The position numbers and the translations under genes are program-made. Below the pieces are notes generated by a model. The model searched no databases, was not told the DNA's origin, and saw only the letters and a program-made list of their open reading frames with translations. Positions 26,232 to 33,388 of a DNA stretch of 64,000 nt are shown piece after piece; position 1 is the stretch's first letter; each line of letters starts with the position of its first letter. The stretch is from DSSB01 sp046346845 (GTDB lineage: Bacteria > UBA10199 > DSSB01). The stretch is from assembly GCA_046346845.1 (NCBI GenBank), contig JAXMHH010000006.1, forward strand, positions 1 to 64,000, read 5' to 3'.

Positions 26232-27014
26232 ATGAAACTTCAATCCCATAACAAAGCCACCCCGCAACCCAAGCCTAGCCCCCTTCCCCTGGCGATCGCC
26301 ACCGACGGCCGACCACCCGATCCACCCCTGACGGCTCCGATCGTCTCAGGTCTATTGCAACGCGCAAGCCGCGGTCTCACCCGACTTGAATCAGGGCGCA
26401 CCGGCGACGCCTGGGACGTATTGGAAGCTCCCCAGTTCCATGCCAAAAACCAGACACTCAACGGCCTCCTGCAACAGGTGAATCGCAGCGTCGGGGCCGC
26501 GGCCTTCACCGTCAACGTCGCGAGCAACGCCCTGGGCCACCTCTTGCTCGACCTGCCCGCCTGGGCGGAGGAAAGGGTCATCCAAGCCGGAGGCCCCAGC
26601 TTCGACGAGCTGGCGGTCGCTGCCCAGACCGCCACCCCGGGCATGCCGGTGGACGACCTGCTCTGCTATGGCGCGGCGCGCTGGACGGAGCTCTCACGCG
26701 CGGCGCGGTTCCGTATCCTGCGACCGGCGATCTCGGCGACCGAAGAGGGCCTGAATCACGTCGTCGAGCGTCACTTGGCCTAGCCGTCCCGACTGCCGAA
26801 AAGCCAGTTTTTCCCGGATATTTCGGTGGGAGAGCTCATCAAGAAGTCGCAAAGCATCGCCCCCGTGAAGCAGGGGGGCGGCAATTACGAGCGGGTCGTC
26901 CAGGCTCGACGCCTGATCGGCTTGGACCGAAGAAACGCCAAGCCAACCTCGATCTACACGGTGATTACGAACTCGAAGGACGAATTGATCACGGCCTTCC
27001 CAGGCAAACCTTGA
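26232..27014 (+). pseudogene. Toxin-like protein interrupted by an in-frame TAG
   Basis: Codons 1-183 encode a cytosolic-looking protein with a Pro/Ser-rich N-terminus, ending NHVVERHLA at a TAG (26781-26783). The same frame then stays open for 76 codons to TGA 27014 and is clearly coding-like. The joined product has 259 residues. Its C-terminal part shows RH, then KSQFFPD, then SIYTVITNSKDELITAFPGKP. This His, Lys-Ser-x-Phe and Thr-A-x-Pro order is what is seen in BECR-fold (barnase/EndoU/colicin E5-like) RNase toxin domains. Assignment is by motif only. No immunity gene follows. Nonsense mutation is the simplest reading; amber readthrough is possible. Confidence 0.6.
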
Positions 27015-27022
27015 TTTCGCGT

Positions 27023-28417
27023 TCAGGCGCTCTCGGAAATTCGATATTCCGCCAGCTTGTTGTACAGGGTCTTGCGATCGATGCCGAGGAGCTTCGCGGC
27101 GAGACTGCGGTTGTTATTCACTTCTTGCAGGACGCGCAGGATATAAGCGCGCTCCAGCTCCTGAAGGGTGAGGGCGGAAACTTGTTCCGCAAATTGCCCC
27201 AAAGCGGGCCCAGCGTTCGACGGGAAGAGGCTTTTCCCCTCGTTAGGCAGGTTCAGGTCTCCTTCCTGGATCCACTCGCCCTCCGCCAGAGCCACGGCAC
27301 GTTCCATGGTGTTCTCCAGCTCGCGGACATTGCCCGGCCAGGAATAGTTCAACAGGCGCCGCAGGGCGGCTTCCTCGACTCCCTTGAAGGGACGCTGAAA
27401 GCGGGTGCTGATCTTGTCGAGAAAGTGCTGGACGAGCAAGGGGATGTCCTCGCGGCGGCTCTGCAGGGGCGGGAGATCGATATTGACCACGTTGAGCCGG
27501 TAAAACAGGTCCTCGCGAAAGCGTTTCTCGGCGACCATCGCTTTCAAGTCCTGATTGGTCGCGGCGATCAGGCGGACATTCACGGTCTGGGTTTGGGTGG
27601 CGCCTAGCGGACGGATCTCGCGCTGCTGAAGGGCGCGCAACAGCTTGGGCTGCAGGGAAAGCGGAAGGTCCGCCACCTCGTCCATGAAAAAAGTGCCCCC
27701 GTCGGCCTCGGCGAGCAGTCCCTTCTTGTCCGCCTTCGCGTCGGTGAAGGCGCCGCGCCGATAACCGAACAATTCACCTTCCAATAAGGTCTCCGGTATC
27801 GCGGAGCAATTCAGGGTGACGAAAGGCCTTTCGGCGCGGGTGGAACTCTCATGGATCGCGCGCGCGACCATCTCTTTTCCGGTGCCGCTGGGTCCGGTGA
27901 CCAGGACGTTGACGTCGCTGCTCTTCAGTCGCTCGATCAAATTGAAAATGGCGCGCATCGGCGGGCTTTTCGCGATGATCCGGTGGTAGGAAGACTCCTT
28001 CGCGAGATTGGCGCGCAACTGGGTCACCTCGGTGCGCAGGCTGCAAGTCTCGACGGCGCGCGCCACAGCCAACATCACCTTTTCGGAATGGAAGGGCTTT
28101 TCGATATAGTCGAAGGCGCCGGAACGGATCGCCTCCACCGCGATGTCGACGCTGCCGTAAGCGGTCATCACAATGACGGGAAGCCATGGCGCCTGGGAAT
28201 GCAACCGGCGCATCAGGTCGAAGCCGCTCTCTTGGCTCAGGCGCAGGTCGGTGATCACCAGGGGTATCACGTGCTGCCGAAACAGCTCGAGCGCCTCGGT
28301 CCCGGAGCTCGCCTGCAAGACCTCATAGCTTCCGTCCTCGGAAAGCAAGTCGGACAGTAAGCTTAGGACTTCGGGATGGTCGTCGACGACAAGGATTTTT
28401 GTCTTGGCCTTAGGCAT
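27023..28417 (-). CDS. NtrC-family sigma-54-dependent response regulator
   Basis: A 464-residue bacterial enhancer-binding protein. The receiver domain (1-120) has phosphoacceptor D57 (LVITDLRL), the KPF motif and a conserved acidic pocket (VDDH). The AAA+ domain has Walker A GPSGTGKE, the sigma-54 contact loop as GAFTDA (a common variant of GAFTGA), Walker B GGTFFMDEVADLP and WPGNVRELENTMERA. A Fis-type helix-turn-helix ends the protein (NRSLAAKLLGIDRKTLYNKL). The stop of the kinase gene overlaps its start by 8 bp. Phosphorylated, it should open sigma-54 promoters; the nearest is P3 at 30069, beyond the kinase gene. Confidence 0.93.
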   Translation of the reverse strand: MPKAKTKILVVDDHPEVLSLLSDLLSEDGSYEVLQASSGTEALELFRQHVIPLVITDLRLSQESGFDLMRRLHSQAPWLPVIVMTAYGSVDIAVEAIRSGAFDYIEKPFHSEKVMLAVARAVETCSLRTEVTQLRANLAKESSYHRIIAKSPPMRAIFNLIERLKSSDVNVLVTGPSGTGKEMVARAIHESSTRAERPFVTLNCSAIPETLLEGELFGYRRGAFTDAKADKKGLLAEADGGTFFMDEVADLPLSLQPKLLRALQQREIRPLGATQTQTVNVRLIAATNQDLKAMVAEKRFREDLFYRLNVVNIDLPPLQSRREDIPLLVQHFLDKISTRFQRPFKGVEEAALRRLLNYSWPGNVRELENTMERAVALAEGEWIQEGDLNLPNEGKSLFPSNAGPALGQFAEQVSALTLQELERAYILRVLQEVNNNRSLAAKLLGIDRKTLYNKLAEYRISESA

Positions 28418-29924
28418 TTTTTTCCTCCGGATAGGCGCGGGTCAAGGGCGGAGCCGACACGGTTTTTCCCGCGGCGGGCTTGAGATCCGCTTCGAGCGGC
28501 AGGTAAACGTCGAAACGACTTCCCCGGCCGGGCGAGCTCTGCACAAGGATCTTCCCGCCATGTTCCTCCACGATACCGTAGACGATGGAAAGCCCCAGGC
28601 CCGTCCCGGCCAGGCCGGCGCGACGGGAAAAGAAAGGCTCGAAGAGGCGCGCCCGGACCTCCTCGTCCATGCCCATTCCGCTGTCCTCCACGCTCAGGTG
28701 CACCCACGGGAGTCGGGCGCCCTCTCCCGTGGCAAAGCGCTGCAGCCCAAGGACGAGTCGCCCGCCCTTGGGCATCGCTTGGATGGCGTTCCGCAATAGG
28801 TTCGTCAGCACTTGCAGCATCTGATCGGGGTCGACCTCGAGCTTCGGCAAGTCGCCGTCGGACTGGATTTCCATTTGGATCCCGGGCGCGGCGCCTTCAA
28901 AGAGCTCGATCGCTTGATGGCAGAGGTTCTTCAGGTCGATCGGCACCCTCCGCAAGGGTCGACGGCGGGCAAAGAGCAAGACGTCCTGGATCATGGCGCT
29001 CATGTGCTTGGCCTGGGCGGCGATCAACTCGAGGTTTTTCTTCAATAAGGCCGGATCCTCCGCCTTTCGCAAGGCCTGCGCCGACCTGCCCTCGATCACC
29101 GAAAGCGGCCCTCCCATCTCGTGCGCGAGACCCGCCGCGAATTTCCCGATGGCCACTAACTTTTCGGACTGCTTCAGTTGGTCCAGCAGGGCCTCCTTCT
29201 CCCTGCTGCTTTGGGAGATCAAGTGCTTCAATTCATGGAGATGGCTATCCCGTTCGCGAAACTCCCGCTTCAAGAGGGAAACTTCGTGCCCCTTGGCGGC
29301 GGAATTGGGCGAAGCGCCTCGCACCTCTTCCAACAAATGGGCCATGGGACGATTGACGTTGCGTTGCACGGCGAAAAAGATGATCGCCAGGGTCAGGGAA
29401 TAAAACAGGGTCAGCGCGCTGAACACCTTCCGCTGGTAGGCCCGCACGGCGGCGTCGAAGGTCGAGCGATAATCCCAGATTTGGAGGATTCCCAAAAAAT
29501 GGCCCGCTTTGGAAAGCAGCGGCCAATTGCTGACCAGATAAGATTTACCTTCGAAAGAGACCTCTTCTAAAGACGAATCCTGGTTGTTCAAGGCGCCCGC
29601 GAGCTTGTCGAATCCCTCCTGGGGCAAGCTCTTGAGACTTTTCGATTGGAAGAACAGTTCTCCCGGCTTGAGGACTACCCTCATGCCCAGGGGTTGCTGA
29701 AACACGGCCAAGCGATTGAGGAATTTTTTCAAGGGACCAAGGTCTTCGGAAGAAAGATTGGCCTGGAGGATCTCCCGCATCGACTCGCCAAAGGCCTGGA
29801 TTCGTTCTCGAGCTTGGGACTCGGCGTAGTTTTGCTCCTGCCGTAAAAAGAAAAATCCGTACAAAGAAGCCGCCAAGGCCAACAGGATGAGCAGATTAAT
29901 TAACAGTCGATTGCCGATGCTCAT
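28410..29924 (-). CDS. Membrane sensor histidine kinase (NtrB/ZraS-type)
   Basis: A 504-residue kinase. Membrane helices lie at about 7-27 and 168-187, enclosing a periplasmic sensor of about 140 residues (YAESQARERIQAFGESMREI to DAAVRAYQRKV). A HAMP-like linker and coiled coil follow. The HisKA site is H268 (FAAGLAHEMGGPLSVIEGR) and the HATPase has N box LLRNAIQAMPKGG, G1 VEDSGMGMD, F FEPFFSRR and G2 GTGLGLSIVYGIVEEHGG. It forms an operon with the downstream NtrC-type regulator. The ligand is unknown; ZraS-like envelope or metal stress sensing is one possibility given the neighbouring His-rich protein. Confidence 0.92.
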   Translation of the reverse strand: MSIGNRLLINLLILLALAASLYGFFFLRQEQNYAESQARERIQAFGESMREILQANLSSEDLGPLKKFLNRLAVFQQPLGMRVVLKPGELFFQSKSLKSLPQEGFDKLAGALNNQDSSLEEVSFEGKSYLVSNWPLLSKAGHFLGILQIWDYRSTFDAAVRAYQRKVFSALTLFYSLTLAIIFFAVQRNVNRPMAHLLEEVRGASPNSAAKGHEVSLLKREFRERDSHLHELKHLISQSSREKEALLDQLKQSEKLVAIGKFAAGLAHEMGGPLSVIEGRSAQALRKAEDPALLKKNLELIAAQAKHMSAMIQDVLLFARRRPLRRVPIDLKNLCHQAIELFEGAAPGIQMEIQSDGDLPKLEVDPDQMLQVLTNLLRNAIQAMPKGGRLVLGLQRFATGEGARLPWVHLSVEDSGMGMDEEVRARLFEPFFSRRAGLAGTGLGLSIVYGIVEEHGGKILVQSSPGRGSRFDVYLPLEADLKPAAGKTVSAPPLTRAYPEEKNA

Positions 29925-30024
29925 GACTGGTTGGGAATACGCACCATGGGGAATTTTTGCCTGAGCAATGAGGAATTTTTCTACAACTCGAAAGGAATCC
30001 TAAGACGGAGCAAAGGGATGCTCT

Positions 30025-30040
30025 TTACAACTCTTTGTAA
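30025..30040. promoter_or_regulatory. Palindrome, candidate enhancer site for the NtrC-type regulator
   Basis: TTACAACTCTTTGTAA is TTACAA and TTGTAA around CTCT. A related half-site, TACAACTC, occurs at 29982-29989. Both lie between the kinase gene and the sigma-54 promoter P3, 40-90 bp upstream of its -24 element, a suitable place for upstream activating sequences. Confidence 0.5.
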
Positions 30041-30068
30041 TTTAATAATTTTTTTATTCGTCTTAGGG

Positions 30069-30085
30069 TTGGCATGGCTCCTGCT
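30069..30085 (+). promoter_or_regulatory. Sigma-54 promoter P3
   Basis: TTGGCATGGCTCCTGCT with GG at 30071-30072 and GC at 30083-30084 (12-bp spacing). Predicted start near 30096, about 33 nt before ATG 30129, leaving room for the AAAGGAG ribosome binding site. Confidence 0.75.
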
Positions 30086-30128
30086 TAAGGAAAAGGTTGA
30101 TTAACCAACACCCGAAAGGAGCATCCCT

Positions 30129-30344
30129 ATGAAACGCCAATCCCTAACCTGGGTCCTTGCTTTAAGCCTTTTGCTCGGAGGCCTGGGCCTCGCGCAAACC
30201 TCCCGCGCCGCCGACGATGGCGCCAAACCCGCTGCGACTTCGGACAGCGCACCCAAGCACAGCAGCAAAAAGCATCACCGGCACAGCAAAAAGAAAAGCG
30301 GCGCCGAGGCGACTCAGGCCGGAGCCGAACAGCCGGCCAAGTAA
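30129..30344 (+). CDS. Small exported His/Lys-rich protein
   Basis: A 71-residue product. A good signal peptide (SLTWVLALSLLLGGLGLAQTSRA) is followed by a short mature part dominated by Lys, His, Ser and Ala (SKKHHRHSKKKSG). There is no recognisable domain. The His cluster could bind metal ions or the polycation could bind polyanions; both are guesses. Control by sigma-54 and adjacency to a sensor kinase with its NtrC-type regulator recall zraP-zraSR, although this protein is not a ZraP homologue. A strong terminator follows at 30366. Confidence 0.75.
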   Translation: MKRQSLTWVLALSLLLGGLGLAQTSRAADDGAKPAATSDSAPKHSSKKHHRHSKKKSGAEATQAGAEQPAK

Positions 30345-30365
30345 GCCTTCCGGCTCCACCGGTTC

Positions 30366-30398
30366 AAAAAAGCCCGCCGCTCCGGCGGGCTTTTTTTT
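30366..30398. terminator. Bidirectional terminator
   Basis: AAGCCCGCC pairs with GGCGGGCTT around a short loop, flanked by A6 on the left and T8 on the right, so it can end both the 30129 transcript and the opposing msrA transcript, whose stop codon overlaps the T-tract (30397-30399). Confidence 0.88.
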
Positions 30399-30870
30399 AC
30401 CAATGGCAATGCGATAGCCCGCGCTTGCTCAAGTATTGCTGATGGTATTCTTCGGCCCGGAAGAATTCACCCGCGGGCACGATTTGCGTCACAATCGGAC
30501 GGCGATACCGGCCGTCGCGTTCCAAGGCGGCCTTGGAGGCCTTCGCCTTGGCCTCTTGTTCGGGAGAGTGAAAGAAAATCGCCGAGCGGTATTGGGAACC
30601 AAAATCCGGGCCCTGGCGGTTGAGGGTGGTCGGATCGTGATTGGCCCAAAATACCTGCAGTAGGTCTTCGTATCTCACCTTGGCCGGATCAAACTCCACC
30701 TGCACCGCCTCGGCATGGCCCGTGGCATCGCTGCACACGTCCTCGTAGCTCGGGCTTGGGGTATTGCCGCCCGTATAGCCGACGACGGTGGAGATCACTC
30801 CCGGGGTTTGGCGAAAGATCTCTTCCACGCCCCAAAAACAACCCGCGGCAAAAGTGGCTAATTCGCTCAT
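30397..30870 (-). CDS. msrA: Peptide-methionine (S)-S-oxide reductase MsrA
   Basis: A 157-residue MsrA with catalytic GCFWGVEE (C11), GYTGGNTPSPSYEDVCS, and substrate-binding HDPTTLNRQGPDFGSQYRS. A C-terminal Cys (GLSHCHW) is positioned to resolve the sulfenic acid. It repairs methionine-S-sulfoxide in proteins using thioredoxin. It lies 18 bp after the amidotransferase stop and is probably co-transcribed with it. Confidence 0.95.
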   Translation of the reverse strand: MSELATFAAGCFWGVEEIFRQTPGVISTVVGYTGGNTPSPSYEDVCSDATGHAEAVQVEFDPAKVRYEDLLQVFWANHDPTTLNRQGPDFGSQYRSAIFFHSPEQEAKAKASKAALERDGRYRRPIVTQIVPAGEFFRAEEYHQQYLSKRGLSHCHW

Positions 30871-30888
30871 GGCTCAACCTTTCTCCGT

Positions 30889-31635
30889 TCAACGGGAAGG
30901 GAGGTGAACTCGTTTTTTCCTCTCCCCGAACAGCTTGCAAAACTCGCCAAAGGTCTTATGACTCAGCTCTTTCAATCGATGAATACGCTCGGGGGTCTCC
31001 TTTCGGATGCGATCCGGACAAGTTTTTTCCCGAACCTCCGCCAATTCACTTTGATGCTGGGGCACTACCAGCCAGCGTTCGATCATCGGCTCGTCGACCT
31101 CGAGGTGAAATTGAAATCCGTAAGTTCGGTCGCCGTAGCGGAAGGCCTGATGCTTGCAATCCCTGGAACTGGCCAGGTGGACCGCTCCCGCCGGCATATC
31201 GAAGGTATCCCCATGCCAATGAAACAGGCTTTCCCGCGGCTGGAAATGTCCCAACACCGAATCCTGTCGCCCTTCCTCGGTGAGGTGCACTTCATGCCAA
31301 CCGATTTCCCGGGTGGCATTACGCCCCACCCTCGCCCCCAAGGCCTTCGCGATCAACTGGGAGCCGAGGCAGATCCCCAAGACGGCCAGGTCGCGCTGCA
31401 TCGCGGCCTCGATCATCCGGATTTCGTGGGTGAGATGGGGGTAACGGGCCTCTTGATCCACGTTCATGGGCCCGCCTAATAAGATGAGTCCATCATAGCC
31501 GTCGAGCTCCGGACGCAGGTCGGGGAAGCGTCCAAAGTTGACGTAGCGAATGCGAAATCCGGCCCTTTTGAACAGGGGATTGAGGGTCCCCAAGATTTCA
31601 TAGCCGACATGCTGACAAACCAAGATCTTGGTCAT
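30889..31635 (-). CDS. Class I glutamine amidotransferase-like protein
   Basis: A 248-residue stand-alone class I amidotransferase domain (GMP-synthase/YfeJ type). The oxyanion region is LILLGGPMNVDQEARYPHL, the nucleophile elbow LGICLGSQLIAKALGA holds the catalytic Cys, and YGFQFHLEVDEPM supplies His and Glu. No synthetase domain is fused or adjacent, so the amide acceptor is unknown; several such proteins act on gamma-glutamyl compounds. ATG 31635 gives the conserved start MTKILVCQHVGYE; an upstream in-frame start is less likely. Confidence 0.85.
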   Translation of the reverse strand: MTKILVCQHVGYEILGTLNPLFKRAGFRIRYVNFGRFPDLRPELDGYDGLILLGGPMNVDQEARYPHLTHEIRMIEAAMQRDLAVLGICLGSQLIAKALGARVGRNATREIGWHEVHLTEEGRQDSVLGHFQPRESLFHWHGDTFDMPAGAVHLASSRDCKHQAFRYGDRTYGFQFHLEVDEPMIERWLVVPQHQSELAEVREKTCPDRIRKETPERIHRLKELSHKTFGEFCKLFGERKKRVHLPSR

Positions 31636-31789
31636 AGCCACGCTGAGGAGCCGCCTCCCCCAAATGGGGGACATCGAGGTATCGAGGCCCCGAGACAAAG
31701 GCCAGCGCCTCCGCTTTTCTGAAGTTTACAAAAAAGATCCTTTAATTTCAATATCTTATAAATTGGATTTTTAAAGCATTTCTATGGGG

Positions 31790-31806
31790 ATGGCACAAGG
31801 CTTGCT
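31790..31806 (+). promoter_or_regulatory. Sigma-54 promoter P4
   Basis: ATGGCACAAGGCTTGCT with GG at 31792-31793 and GC at 31804-31805 (12-bp spacing); TGGCAC and TTGCT match the consensus fully. The predicted start near 31817 lies 34 nt before GTG 31851. The region upstream is AT-rich, suitable for DNA bending. Confidence 0.8.
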
Positions 31807-31850
31807 TTCTTATTGGAACGCACGGACCTCGGTCTGTTGGGGGCGCCCTG

Positions 31851-33080
31851 GTGAAGGCAACCATGGCCCCTCCCTCCCTAAATAAGATTCCGCTACAAAC
31901 TCGAAATCCTTCCCATCTGGCCCCTGGAGTCGTCCCGGCGCAGCCGCCGCCCTCTCCTCCGTCCGAGTTCAGCGGCTCCCTCGCGCCCAGGCTCCGTTCC
32001 GACCTCTCCGCCTGGATGCCCAGGCTCTGGAGGAACCCCGGGGGCCGCCGCCCGGACCTGGGCCACGCCGAGGACTCCGCCACCGCTTGGGCGGAAGGCG
32101 TCGTCACCGCCCTGGAAGACACCCTCCATGGAGTGGCGGTAGATTTAGGAATCGCCGACGAGGCGAGCGGAGCCCCCGACCCGGAGACCGAGGGAATTCC
32201 CACCGAGGAATCCGCTCTCGACCGATTCTACCTCTTGGAAAAACTCCCGGAAGAGGAACGCCAGGCGATGTGGGAACGGCTGATGGAGCGCCTCCACCGC
32301 GAGGGAACCCCGCTTCCCGCCGCGGGCTGCGATAGTTACGAGGCCTTTCGCGAGTCTTTGGCCGCGCTCGGTCCCCGCCTGCCCTCCCGCGTGGCCTCCT
32401 TGAGGAATGCGATGGCCCTCTTGCACAACCACGAGACTTTGGGTCACGAGCCCGTGGACCTTCCCATCGCCCTGGCGATCCTCGCCGGAGATGACCACAA
32501 CGGGGCCATGGGGGTGGCGGGTTTCCCGATGCTGGACACCTTGGCCGCGAGCGGACGCTTTCACGTCCTCTACGTCGAGGCAGACGACGAGGACGATGTC
32601 CTTCGGTCCATGGAAGAGATCCACGCCTTGACGGGACGCCGGGTCCATACCTTGGTGATGGGAGGGCACGGCACGCCAAATACCCTCGCCCTGGGTGGAG
32701 AGGATTTGGGCCGGGCCGCGCCCGGAGCGACCTATGAGGAGGCCGATTACGTCGACACCTCCGATTTCTATCTAGGGGAATTCGCGGGACTGAACGACCT
32801 GTTGGCCGAGAACGGGCAAGTCCTGCTTTGGTCCTGCAGCACCGGCTCCGGCGGGGAAGAGGTCCCCTATAACCTCGCCAATTCCTTTTCCCGGGCGGTG
32901 CCGGGCCGGCGCGTCTACAGCATGCGGGAACCGGGCAATATCCGAAGCCTCGAAGTCGCCGAGGATGGCTCCCTCGAGGTGGAATGGAACAATGACGCGC
33001 CCTATGTGGCCTTCTCGGCGGACGGGGCCGCCCCCGCGCCCATGCCTGCCGCCAGCGGGCAGAATTCCAACATGGGCTAA
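31851..33080 (+). CDS. Caspase-fold (clan CD-like) protein, putative effector
   Basis: A 409-residue protein with no signal peptide. Residues 1-45 are Pro/Ser-rich and probably disordered; 70-200 is acidic and helical. From about residue 215 there is an alpha/beta domain. A hydrophobic strand leads into a His-Gly pair (TLVMGGHGTPNTLALGG, H273) and a later strand leads into a Cys (GQVLLWSCSTGSGGE, C329). This is the His-Gly...Cys layout of clan CD peptidases (caspase, gingipain, clostripain, toxin autoprotease domains) and of DUF4347-like domains. Proteolysis is therefore likely but unproven. Start GTG 31851 follows GGGGG; ATG 31863 is an alternative. A sigma-54 promoter precedes it. Confidence 0.7.
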   Translation: MKATMAPPSLNKIPLQTRNPSHLAPGVVPAQPPPSPPSEFSGSLAPRLRSDLSAWMPRLWRNPGGRRPDLGHAEDSATAWAEGVVTALEDTLHGVAVDLGIADEASGAPDPETEGIPTEESALDRFYLLEKLPEEERQAMWERLMERLHREGTPLPAAGCDSYEAFRESLAALGPRLPSRVASLRNAMALLHNHETLGHEPVDLPIALAILAGDDHNGAMGVAGFPMLDTLAASGRFHVLYVEADDEDDVLRSMEEIHALTGRRVHTLVMGGHGTPNTLALGGEDLGRAAPGATYEEADYVDTSDFYLGEFAGLNDLLAENGQVLLWSCSTGSGGEEVPYNLANSFSRAVPGRRVYSMREPGNIRSLEVAEDGSLEVEWNNDAPYVAFSADGAAPAPMPAASGQNSNMG

Positions 33081-33121
33081 GCTTCTCTTGGCGAGCGATT
33101 GATTTATGCTAGACTGGGGGC

Positions 33122-33388
33122 ATGAATGGGACGGAAAGCCCTCTGCAATTTCCCTGCGAATTTCCCATCAAGGCGATGGGGTTGAAACACCAGCGCTTCG
33201 TGCAAAATGTCCTCGACATCATCCTGCGCTATGCGCCGGACTTCCCGCCGCAATCCGTGGAATTGCGGCCTAGCAGCCAGGGCAAGTATCTCAGCGTGAC
33301 CTGCACCATCACCGCCGTCTCGCACGACCAGCTCAACCAGATCTACACCGCCCTCAAGACGCATCCCGACGTGGCGGTCGTGTTGTAG
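33122..33388 (+). CDS. DUF493/YbeD family protein
   Basis: An 88-residue protein with the YbeD ACT-like fold pattern: PCEFPIKAMG opening, VELRPSSQGKYLSVTCTITA strand pair and SHDQLNQIYTALKTHPDVAVVL ending. Members are small conserved cytosolic proteins, in enterobacteria near lipB/lipA, possibly allosteric regulators; no lipoate genes are adjacent here. The last 46 bp overlap the 3' end of the convergent radical SAM gene. Confidence 0.85.
   Translation: MNGTESPLQFPCEFPIKAMGLKHQRFVQNVLDIILRYAPDFPPQSVELRPSSQGKYLSVTCTITAVSHDQLNQIYTALKTHPDVAVVL

Noticed and set aside
26232..26783. Treating the 183-codon part as a complete gene and 26826-27014 as a separate small gene
   Set aside because: Both are in the same frame with only 14 codons between them, the toxin-like motifs span the stop, and the second part has no ribosome binding site.
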